Assembly: GCF_029533155.1 (NCBI RefSeq)
Contig: NZ_JAIZDB010000037.1
Span: 1 to 64,000 of the forward strand
Source of the DNA: Psychrobacillus antarcticus
GTDB taxonomy: Bacteria > Bacillota > Bacilli > Bacillales_A > Planococcaceae
Length of the DNA: 64,000 nucleotides
Direction of reading: 5' to 3'
Under the pieces are notes generated by a model. That model saw only the letters and a program-made list of their open reading frames with translations. It made no database searches and was not told where the DNA came from. Of the stretch, positions 1-6,458 are shown piece by piece (position 1 is the first letter of the stretch; the number at the start of each line of letters is the position of its first letter). The translations under genes were made by a program, and so were the position numbers.

Positions 1-46
1 TCCTAACCTCCATCTGTTTTGAGTTCGCACTTTAACAGTAGAGGTT

Positions 47-75
47 GACTTGGGTGGCTGGCAAGTCCTTTTTTA
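47..75 (+). terminator. possible intrinsic terminator at left edge
   Basis: Short arms GACTTG and CAAGTC are followed by a run of T on the plus strand. It would end a plus-strand gene lying outside the window. The stem is only six pairs, so the call is weak. The rest of 1-157 shows no gene. Confidence 0.35.
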
Positions 76-157
76 TTTACATGATTTTCTCATGCAGAAC
101 TCTGTACAAATTCATTGCAAAGTTCTGTACTTTCATTATGCATTACACAGCCTAATA

Positions 158-1243
158 CTAATATTCTACTGTATAATCCTTAAATCCATCTTTTGATACT
201 CTTTTTATTTCTTCAAACATTAATTTATTTATTTGCTCTAACTCCGATTTATCCTTAATAATTAGTGACAATATCTTCAATGTGTTCATCAAATATGTAC
301 TTCTCCAAAAAGATTTAGTGATTTTATAATCATTCCTCTTCTGTCTGTTCATAGCCAATTTAATAAATTTATTAAAATATGCTTCGTCAAAATCAACTCT
401 TTTGATGTCTTCTTTCACCTGCTTATCTATAATGGAAATATTTATCATTTCATACATGTAGTGGATATTAAATTTTTTCGACATTTGACTATCTACTTTT
501 TTGATAATCTCTTTCATTTCATTATTTTTATGACCGCTACGATAAGATAATATAAAATGTTTATAGTCAACTCCTAATGATTCAACTAACTCCTTTTTAT
601 ATTCAATAGCGTATTCATATTCATCTTTACTAACCTCTTTATGATGACCCATGATTGTTTTAAAAACATAGACAGATGACTGACTAATTCTTCCTTCCTT
701 TTCAAGGCGATTAAAAGAATTACGCACTATAGCAATATTATGATTCTTAATAGCATTTATAAACTCACTAATGATTTCGTTGGGATTAAAAAACACCCCG
801 CTATGTAGCTCCTTCATAGCATCAGTTAACAAATCAACTGAAACCATCTTTTGTTGTAGTAATCCAAACTCATCTCCCCACCTATTATATGTTTTAGGAC
901 CCATTACTCCATTCTTTATTAGATAGTTAAAAATATATTCTTTCATTGAATAGTCATCTACAGTTGGAACAGTACCTTTATAATTGTATTCTCTTTCGGT
1001 AACTATTTCCTTTTTATCATTAAGGATGTATTTACGCTTTTTTCCTTTCCCTTCAACTTCAACAATATCGTAAATGGTTTTTAGTTTTCGAGTAAGTGCC
1101 TCTAATGTTCTATTAGGTGACAAACACCCTCTTGTTTTCCAAACCGCTGTTTTAAATTCTGCTCCATCATAACCATGTTGAATAGTAATTTCAATTGCTT
1201 CTTCTTCTGTAAAATTCCCTTTATCCAAAAATAAATCTCTCAT
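158..1243 (-). CDS. hypothetical protein, 361 aa, in integrase-linked accessory region
   Basis: I do not recognise this protein. A clear ribosome binding site (AAAGGAG about 7 bases before ATG) supports the start. The product is soluble, with no signal peptide or membrane segment, and is rich in Lys, Glu, Ile and Asn. The first 110 residues alternate short helices and basic stretches in a way that could be a winged-helix fold, followed by a long helical region; that reading is weak. It lies just downstream of a tyrosine recombinase on the same strand, separated by a terminator-like hairpin, and is AT-rich. Cargo or a replication-type gene of an integrated element is plausible, but nothing in the sequence proves it. 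Confidence 0.7.
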   Translation of the reverse strand: MRDLFLDKGNFTEEEAIEITIQHGYDGAEFKTAVWKTRGCLSPNRTLEALTRKLKTIYDIVEVEGKGKKRKYILNDKKEIVTEREYNYKGTVPTVDDYSMKEYIFNYLIKNGVMGPKTYNRWGDEFGLLQQKMVSVDLLTDAMKELHSGVFFNPNEIISEFINAIKNHNIAIVRNSFNRLEKEGRISQSSVYVFKTIMGHHKEVSKDEYEYAIEYKKELVESLGVDYKHFILSYRSGHKNNEMKEIIKKVDSQMSKKFNIHYMYEMINISIIDKQVKEDIKRVDFDEAYFNKFIKLAMNRQKRNDYKITKSFWRSTYLMNTLKILSLIIKDKSELEQINKLMFEEIKRVSKDGFKDYTVEY

Positions 1244-1790
1244 TATACTGCTCCTTTAGTTTTAATTTAAATGTTTCAGTAAACTCAACTGAAAATAGCC
1301 ACTCAAATTTAAAAGAGCTTTTACGTAATGAAATTCTATTGTTTTGGCTTTTCATTGAAAAGAACACTTTAAAAATAAACTGTTATTCATTCAACTTCAT
1401 CATCTTCAGCTCGTCGTTGTAATTCCAAGAGTGTTTTGCGAATGATTTGTTATCACTTTTTTGCGTCTGCTAAAAATCCCAGTCGTATCGTAAATATATA
1501 TTCAGCCTCTTTAGTGACTGTAACTGTTCTAAGCGATATACAGATGTGGGTAAGCGCTATTCCTGTAAACCATGCCCCTGTACTTATCACAATGTTATTC
1601 AATACCAGACAGACTTGCCTTACATTGCCGTATACTGCTTCAACAAGCCTTTTTAAGCATATAGAAATAAAAAGAACCCAATCTAATGAAAGACTGGATT
1701 CTTAAAATTTACAAGTATACGTCGTGCTCATTATTCTCTATTAGTTCCACCGTTCAGGTTCATCATCCAATAAGATGTTATTTGATTCAA
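1244..1790. other. gap between unknown gene and integrase, no convincing gene
   Basis: All frames were read. An 89-codon plus-strand frame (1436-1705) has no ribosome binding site and looks like a chance frame. A minus-strand open stretch without a start, followed by stops and a 19-codon tail ending near 1388, could be a decayed gene end. A hairpin at 1672-1703 is listed separately. I see nothing else I can support. Confidence 0.4.
1672..1703 (-). terminator. terminator downstream of integrase
   Basis: Imperfect 13-base arms at 1672-1684 and 1691-1703 enclose a 6-base loop. On the minus strand the stem is followed by TTTTTATTT. It lies about 90 bases after the integrase stop codon. Confidence 0.55.
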
Positions 1791-2738
1791 TCAAAGGTAG
1801 TCCCTCAAGCTAGATGCTACCTCTTCCACATCTAAGTCCAAATACTGTGTAGTTATAGCCAAATTTGAATGACCTAGTGCCTTAGAGATTAAGGCGACGT
1901 TTGCACCACGTTCCAATAGATTCTTTGCATATCCACGTCTAATTGCATGAGCATTGATATTTTCCAACCCGAATTCACGAGAATACTTATGCAATTGTTT
2001 GCTGACAGTATTGTTGTTTGATTTGGATTTTAACTTTGTTCCTTGTTGCGTTATGAATAAAAAGTTATTATATTGTTTATGCTTCTTTCTTATATTATCA
2101 TTTTGTTGCATTAACACTTGTAGTAATTGAATCAGATTTTCATTAATAGGCAAATGGAGTAGCTTATGATTCTTAAGAATTGAGCCATCTAATGTAAACA
2201 TACGATTACCTATGTCTATATGTTTCTCTTCTATCTGCTCCAACGTATTAATACGTACACCAGTTGTATACATTGTTAAAACCGCTACAGCATCACGTAG
2301 ACCAACGAATGTGTCTAAATCTAACAGGGATAATAGAATATTAATTTCATCCCTCTTAGCACCCTTTTTTACATTTTTATCAATTTTAATTTTAATGACC
2401 GTCCAAAACTTCGTTTCAATCCACCCGTTATCAAAACATTTCCCTAGTATTGACTTCAAGCTTTTCAACTTGATGAGTTTACTTGTATTAGATATGTTCA
2501 TTGTATCTAGCCAGTCATATATCTTTTCCAAAGAAACGTCAGAAAGATGGGTAGCTCCTGTAACTAAACAAAAATCCTTGGTATACAGGTTGTAATCCTT
2601 TATAGTTCTTTCCCTTAACCCACTTACCTTCATCTGTCTATTGAGTATCGTAAGTGCTTTCTCAATAGTCATTCCTTGCTTCATAAATCTAGCCGTTTCT
2701 TCTATTTGTACTAAATTCCTTAAATTAACCTGTGTCAT
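1791..2738 (-). CDS. tyrosine recombinase / site-specific integrase
   Basis: A 315-residue tyrosine recombinase. The N-terminal SAM-like core-binding domain covers about residues 35-115 and the catalytic domain about 130-310. The catalytic set is visible: Arg162 (TTGVRINTL), the H-x-x-R motif His264-Arg267 (AHAIRR), His290 (LGHSN) and nucleophile Tyr299 (TTQYL). The ATG at 2738 is chosen because GGGAGG lies eight bases before it; an upstream in-frame TTG at 2753 overlaps that site. The family performs DNA cutting and rejoining through a 3'-phosphotyrosine. It may integrate or excise a mobile element to its left, or may be a lone remnant. No attachment-site repeats were found inside the window. 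Confidence 0.9.
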   Translation of the reverse strand: MTQVNLRNLVQIEETARFMKQGMTIEKALTILNRQMKVSGLRERTIKDYNLYTKDFCLVTGATHLSDVSLEKIYDWLDTMNISNTSKLIKLKSLKSILGKCFDNGWIETKFWTVIKIKIDKNVKKGAKRDEINILLSLLDLDTFVGLRDAVAVLTMYTTGVRINTLEQIEEKHIDIGNRMFTLDGSILKNHKLLHLPINENLIQLLQVLMQQNDNIRKKHKQYNNFLFITQQGTKLKSKSNNNTVSKQLHKYSREFGLENINAHAIRRGYAKNLLERGANVALISKALGHSNLAITTQYLDLDVEEVASSLRDYL

Positions 2739-2792
2739 TAAAATACCTCCCAAAATATAATATTAGAAGGCAATTTTCAAACCGAATTGTAC

Positions 2793-2811
2793 AAGGGAGA
2801 TTTCCCCTTGG
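2793..2811. other. small hairpin between integrase and lplJ
   Basis: CAAGGG and CCCTTG arms around a 7-base loop lie in the 162-base gap between the integrase and lplJ. There is no T-run on either side, so it is not a good terminator. It could be part of an attachment region; that is speculation. Confidence 0.25.
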
Positions 2812-2915
2812 CTAGTCTCTTGTTAGAACTCTCATTTTCAAAAAACGTTGATATATAGGGCTTTCAACTAAGTTTAATGCTCAAGCCCAACATACGTCAG
2901 ACTCCCTCCCATTTA

Positions 2916-3908
2916 TCAATAAATTAATTGAACAAGCTCTTCTTTTGTAATACCACCGAAGTATTTTGGTACGTCTACGTTTTCTAGTGCTGCTTCAATA
3001 CCTTCTTTGCTATAAGGTTTGCCGGTTAGTAGCTGTTCTACTTCCGCCATATCACCTACGCCAAAGAAGTCTCCGAAGATTTTCACTTCTTCCATCATGC
3101 CTTTGTTCACGTCTAAACGAACATCCACTCCACCAACTGGGAAGCGATGCGAATGCTTCATATTGAATTTAGGGGATTTACCGAAGTTCCAATCCCATTG
3201 TTGATAACGTTTTTCCGAAAGCTTGTGGATATTATCCCAATCCTGATCTGTCAGCTCCCAGTATTGAACATTCTCTTCTCCTTCAAAAATAGAAGCAAGA
3301 AGTTCTAAACGGAATTGTTCCACTGTCATTGGATTTTCTAACAGTTCGCTAATGTTAGTCACGCGACTACGTATCGATTTAATGCCTTTAGATTCAATTT
3401 TTTCTTTACTTACCTTTAAGGCTGATACAACAGCATCTATTTCAGCATCAAACATCAATGTTCCATGGCTAAACATACGCCCACGAGTAGAATATTGAGC
3501 ATTGCCAGATATTTTTTTCCCTCCAGCCAAAATATCATTTCTGCCGGATAATTCCGCACTTACACCCATTTTTGCAAGCGCATCTATAACAGGCTGAGTG
3601 AACTTTTTAAAGTTACGGAAGCTTTCTCCATCGTCCTTTGTTAAAAAGCTATAGTTCAAGTTTCCTAAATCGTGGTACACAGCACCACCACCAGAAAGTC
3701 TGCGAACTGGGATAATCCCATTTGCTTCTACAAAGTCAGTATTTATTTCTTCCACTGTATTTTGGTTCCTCCCAATAATAATGGAAGGCTTATTTATGTA
3801 AAACAGAAGAAAAGAATCCTTTTCAACGTCCATTGTGTTTAACGCATACTCCTCTATTGCTAAGTTAATACGTGGATCTGTAATTCCTTTATTATCAATA
3901 AAATACAT
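2916..3908 (-). CDS. lplJ: lipoate-protein ligase
   Basis: Lipoate-protein ligase that activates lipoate with ATP and attaches it to a lysine of lipoyl domains (GcvH and the E2 subunits of 2-oxoacid dehydrogenases) in the cytoplasm. The protein closely resembles B. subtilis LplJ along its length: RINLAIEEY near the start, SIIIGRNQNTVEEIN, the RRLSGGGAVYHDLGNLN nucleotide/lipoate loop at about 70-90, the GGKKISGNAQ catalytic-lysine motif near 130, and a C-terminal accessory domain (FGDFFGVGD). The ATG at 3908 sits 8 bases after AGGAG; the upstream in-frame ATG at 3914 is only two bases from it and is unlikely. Next to yhfH, as in B. subtilis. Confidence 0.95.
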   Translation of the reverse strand: MYFIDNKGITDPRINLAIEEYALNTMDVEKDSFLLFYINKPSIIIGRNQNTVEEINTDFVEANGIIPVRRLSGGGAVYHDLGNLNYSFLTKDDGESFRNFKKFTQPVIDALAKMGVSAELSGRNDILAGGKKISGNAQYSTRGRMFSHGTLMFDAEIDAVVSALKVSKEKIESKGIKSIRSRVTNISELLENPMTVEQFRLELLASIFEGEENVQYWELTDQDWDNIHKLSEKRYQQWDWNFGKSPKFNMKHSHRFPVGGVDVRLDVNKGMMEEVKIFGDFFGVGDMAEVEQLLTGKPYSKEGIEAALENVDVPKYFGGITKEELVQLIY

Positions 3909-3955
3909 GTTCATCTCTCCTTTAAGATTATTTTAACAAATTTTCAGATAAGATG

Positions 3956-3985
3956 TTGACAAATTGAACTGTGTTATAATACAAT
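3956..3985 (+). promoter_or_regulatory. sigma-A-type promoter of yhfH
   Basis: TTGACA at 3956-3961 and TACAAT at 3980-3985 are separated by 18 bases. A perfect TATAAT at 3975-3980 would leave only 13 bases. The promoter lies about 45 bases before the yhfH start, in the divergent gap with lplJ. Confidence 0.6.
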
Positions 3986-4031
3986 AATAATAACAAAAAG
4001 AGTTATATAACAGATGGAGGTGGAACAATAT

Positions 4032-4157
4032 ATGTTAGAAAACGTAATTGAATTTTTCCGTAAGCTGCCCGCTAAGAAATGCGCTACATGTGGTAACACA
4101 ATTGAAGAACAACATGAATGCTACGGGAACCACTGTGATAAATGCACTACACTTTAA
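4032..4157 (+). CDS. yhfH: YhfH family zinc-ribbon-like small protein, 41 aa
   Basis: A 41-residue protein starting MLENVIEFFRKLPAKKC and matching the small YhfH family of Bacillus. Two cysteine pairs, CATC and C-x4-C-x2-C (Cys17, Cys20, Cys30, Cys35, Cys38), suggest a compact metal-binding knuckle. GGAGGTGG lies about 8 bases upstream of the ATG. It is flanked by a promoter and a perfect terminator, so it is a single-gene transcription unit divergent from lplJ, the same neighbourhood as in B. subtilis. The function of the family is unknown to me. Confidence 0.88.
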   Translation: MLENVIEFFRKLPAKKCATCGNTIEEQHECYGNHCDKCTTL

Positions 4158-4167
4158 TAACGGGAAT

Positions 4168-4208
4168 AACTACCCACTAGATCCTTCCCTTTCTAGTGGG
4201 TAGTTTTA
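4168..4208 (+). terminator. yhfH terminator
   Basis: Perfect 14-base arms (AACTACCCACTAGA with its complement) at 4168-4181 and 4192-4205 are followed by TTT. It starts 11 bases after the yhfH stop. Confidence 0.85.
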
Positions 4209-4230
4209 ATTGCATAAAAAATGAACACAA

Positions 4231-4267
4231 GCAAACACCCCAAGAATGAAATCCTTGGGGTGTTTGC
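4231..4267 (-). terminator. terminator of monooxygenase gene
   Basis: Perfect 14-base arms GCAAACACCCCAAG and complement at 4231-4244 and 4254-4267. On the minus strand a T-rich stretch follows after a few bases. It lies 15 bases past the stop of the gene at 4283. Confidence 0.65.
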
Positions 4268-4282
4268 TATTAAATATAAAAT

Positions 4283-4579
4283 TTATGCTTTTACAGGTTC
4301 ACCATCAAATATTTTAAGAGCCATTGGTGCAGCCATGAAAGTTTGAGCTTTTTGAACGAAAGCTGTGAAGTGTTCACTCGTATTATGTGCTTTAGTAGCT
4401 TCTACATCTTCCCAAAGTTCTACCATTGTATAATGGCAATCTTGTTCAGTAGATTTCATCAAATCGTAGCTAATGTTCCCTTTTTCGGCTCTTGTTTCTG
4501 AAAGCAATATTTTAGCTTCTTTCAAGAATGCTTGTTCCTGATCTTTTTTTACCTGTAGTTGTGCATGAATTATAATCAT
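4283..4579 (-). CDS. putative quinol monooxygenase (ABM domain)
   Basis: A 98-residue antibiotic-biosynthesis-monooxygenase-fold protein of the YgiN/YcnE type. The dimeric alpha/beta barrel pattern is visible: strand IIIHAQLQVK, helix with EAFLKEAKILLSETRAEKGNISYDLM, strand HYTMVELWEDVEA, helix NTSEHFTAFVQKAQ, and a final strand MALKIFDG. Small enzymes of this type oxidise quinols or protect against quinones. The ATG at 4579 is preferred because AAAGG lies about 9 bases before it; the upstream ATG touches the AGG. It follows the MarR gene on the same strand, beside a nitroreductase, which fits a quinone/electrophile detoxification cluster (inference). Confidence 0.8.
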   Translation of the reverse strand: MIIIHAQLQVKKDQEQAFLKEAKILLSETRAEKGNISYDLMKSTEQDCHYTMVELWEDVEATKAHNTSEHFTAFVQKAQTFMAAPMALKIFDGEPVKA

Positions 4580-4659
4580 AGTTATCATCCTTTAAATTAG
4601 ATTTATTGAATAAATACTTACTCTTAATAAGATCCTATTCAATTGATTTGTTGAAAATT

Positions 4660-5088
4660 TTAGTATTCACTTATATTATTTTGCATACGAGTAAGCATGT
4701 CAGATAGGGTTTCTAATTCTTCTGTTTTAAAATCATGAAGCATTTGGTCCACAAAATTAATCTTTTCTTTTTTATAACCGACAATTTGCTTGCGGCCTTC
4801 TTCTGTAAGACGAACAAATATCACCCGATTATCGTTAGGGTTTCTTCGTCTTGTCACCATACCTTTTGTCTCAAGCTGTTTTAGGTGACGAGTAATTGCA
4901 GCACTGTCTATATTAACAGCTCGTTGCAGGGTGGACTGATTGATTTCATCTGTTTCATAAAGTTGGTGTAGCAATTCATAGCGTGATGAGCTAATGCCCG
5001 TACACCGCTCAAATTTAGGACTGATTTGGTTATTAAGCCCTTTAAGCAGATATAAGATTTGTTCATGATTCGAAATTGGACAATTCAT
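4660..5088 (-). CDS. MarR family transcriptional regulator
   Basis: A MarR-type winged-helix repressor of 142 residues. The winged helix covers about residues 45-105: NQSTLQRAVNIDSAAITRHLKQLETKGMV is the recognition helix region and RRRNPNDNRVIFVRLTEEGR the wing. Flanking helices form the dimer interface. AGGAGG precedes the ATG at 5088 by 7 bases. It sits between a monooxygenase and a nitroreductase on the same strand. A palindrome ATTGAC-NN-GTCAAT occurs both upstream of this gene (5160-5173) and upstream of the nitroreductase (5939-5952), which suggests it represses itself and the nitroreductase, probably in response to quinones or nitro compounds. Confidence 0.9.
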   Translation of the reverse strand: MNCPISNHEQILYLLKGLNNQISPKFERCTGISSSRYELLHQLYETDEINQSTLQRAVNIDSAAITRHLKQLETKGMVTRRRNPNDNRVIFVRLTEEGRKQIVGYKKEKINFVDQMLHDFKTEELETLSDMLTRMQNNISEY

Positions 5089-5159
5089 CAATTGACCTCC
5101 TAAAATAATTTATGAGGCCAATATATACGAGTGTCTACTACTTTATTGAACGCTCAATC

Positions 5160-5173
5160 ATTGACCTGTCAAT
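5160..5173. promoter_or_regulatory. putative MarR operator upstream of the marR gene
   Basis: Perfect inverted repeat ATTGAC-CT-GTCAAT, about 70 bases upstream of the regulator start. The same half-sites and spacing occur at 5939-5952, and no other regulator gene is near. Confidence 0.65.
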
Positions 5174-5268
5174 AAATATAATACAAATTTATTTAAACTT
5201 CAACCCAAGTAAGAACTGAACCAAGCCTAATTTTGATAAATCTATATATTAATACAATACCTTCTATC

Positions 5269-5907
5269 TTATTTCCATGTTGTCGTTTTATCGGCTGGTA
5301 AGCGATACGACTGATAACCTTCATTAGTCGCTTTACCAATAGTGATTAGCATAACTGGAACATAACGATCTTTTTCTAGACCAAATGCTTCGGCAATCTT
5401 GTCTTTCTCATAACCACCGATAGGATTTGTATCATATCCGTAAGCACGGGCCACTAACATAAGTTGCATGGAAACAAGACCTGCATCTAACATAACAATA
5501 TCTTTCATTTTCTCATCGGACATATTTTCATATAGCGGTTTAAAATAATTTAACTGAGCCTCTTTAACTTCTTGAGGCATATATCCGTGTTTAACTGCTT
5601 GGCTATATATTTCTTCAGCATATTCATAATTGTTTAGATCGCCGAAAACAGCAATAACAGCTGATGAGCTCAATACTTTGTCCGTATTGAATTGAGCAAG
5701 CGTTGCAAGTTTTTCTTTTCCTTCTTCACTGTCAATGACAACAAATCTCCAAGGTTGGAAATTAAGAGAAGATGGTGCTTTTGAAGCTTGATCTATAATT
5801 TCGCTCATTTCTTCACGGCTGATTTTAACAGTAGGGTCATATACCTTAATAGAACGACGACCGTATACAATTTCATTGAAATCATTAGTTTTTTGATATT
5901 TAAGCAT
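5269..5907 (-). CDS. nitroreductase family protein
   Basis: A 212-residue FMN-dependent NAD(P)H nitroreductase. Family marks are RRSIKVYDP near residue 17 (phosphate-binding arginines), the APSSLNFQPWRFVVI motif at about 45-60 that contacts FMN, MLDAGLVSMQLMLVARAYG at about 140-158, and the C-terminal GGYEKDKIAEAFGL and VMLITIGKA motifs. Such enzymes reduce nitro groups or quinones in the cytoplasm. AAGGAG lies 8 bases before the ATG. An 8-base-arm palindrome at 5937-5954 sits just upstream, matching one before the neighbouring marR gene. It resembles the electrophile-induced nitroreductases of Bacillus, but I cannot assign it to MhqN or YodC. Confidence 0.9.
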   Translation of the reverse strand: MLKYQKTNDFNEIVYGRRSIKVYDPTVKISREEMSEIIDQASKAPSSLNFQPWRFVVIDSEEGKEKLATLAQFNTDKVLSSSAVIAVFGDLNNYEYAEEIYSQAVKHGYMPQEVKEAQLNYFKPLYENMSDEKMKDIVMLDAGLVSMQLMLVARAYGYDTNPIGGYEKDKIAEAFGLEKDRYVPVMLITIGKATNEGYQSYRLPADKTTTWK

Positions 5908-5936
5908 GTTGTAGACTCCTTTTTCTTATATTATAT

Positions 5937-5954
5937 TGATTGACTCGTCAATCA
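5937..5954. promoter_or_regulatory. putative MarR operator upstream of nitroreductase
   Basis: Perfect inverted repeat TGATTGAC-TC-GTCAATCA, about 30 bases upstream of the nitroreductase start, where it would block RNA polymerase. It contains the same 14-base core geometry as the site at 5160-5173. Confidence 0.7.
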
Positions 5955-6144
5955 TTGATACATCAACTAATATAATATAAATCGGAGAAATTTGCAATAC
6001 ATAAGCTTTATAACCCAAATTAAATTAAAAAACATTGGCTTAGCCTTCAAAGAGTGCAGTGAATTAGCTAACTTTTTAAAAGAATCCTGTTATACTCCAG
6101 TCTGCCAATTTCTCTTTAAAAAGTAATTTTGTTCATAAAAACAA

Positions 6145-6185
6145 TGCACCGCAATTGTTAGATTGTGTCTAACAATTGCGGTGCA
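6145..6185. repeat. long perfect hairpin with CACCGCAATTG arms
   Basis: Perfect 18-base arms at 6145-6162 and 6168-6185 with a 5-base loop. It lies in the 5908-6234 gap, which otherwise holds only the operator. It has no T-run on either side. Shorter hairpins with the same GCACCGCAAT / GCGGTGC core occur at 16609-16624 and 23450-23468, so it belongs to a repeated hairpin type. Confidence 0.7.
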
Positions 6186-6234
6186 GTTCAAGTGCACAAG
6201 GACTTTTTTAACGTATCGTTTAAATCCTTATATC

Positions 6235-6432
6235 CTAGCATAGTATCCCTTTTTCCTTCGCTTCTTTCAGCCACATTGGAAATTCATCCAATAATTGATT
6301 GTATAACACTTCGTCTGACACTTTCTTTAAGTCATCTAGCTGAAAGAATTTCGCATTATCAACAATTCTACCTTCCATCGTATCTAACTTTCTTAAAACA
6401 TCAAATTTTGCTTTATTCAATACAAAAACCAT
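6235..6432 (-). CDS. small hypothetical protein, 65 aa
   Basis: The frame encodes a soluble, strongly helical, charged peptide with balanced composition (KVSDEVLYNQLLDEFPMWLKEA near the end), which reads like a real protein. I do not recognise the family. The weak point is the start: the ATG lies inside the 3' arm of the yhgE terminator hairpin and has no separate ribosome binding site. Translation could start at the internal Met19 or depend on read-through from yhgE. It may be a small gene or the 3' remnant of a longer one. Confidence 0.45.
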   Translation of the reverse strand: MVFVLNKAKFDVLRKLDTMEGRIVDNAKFFQLDDLKKVSDEVLYNQLLDEFPMWLKEAKEKGILC

Positions 6433-6452
6433 CTCTTTTACGAGATGGTTTT
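6425..6452 (-). terminator. yhgE terminator
   Basis: Arms AAAACCATCTC and GAGATGGTTTT surround a 6-base loop 7 bases past the yhgE stop. On the minus strand the stem ends in TTTTT. Confidence 0.75.
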
Positions 6453-6458
6453 AAAGGC

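Noticed and set aside
1436-1705. 89-codon plus-strand frame between integrase and unknown gene
   Set aside because: No ribosome binding site, odd composition, and it runs into a terminator hairpin; most likely a chance frame.
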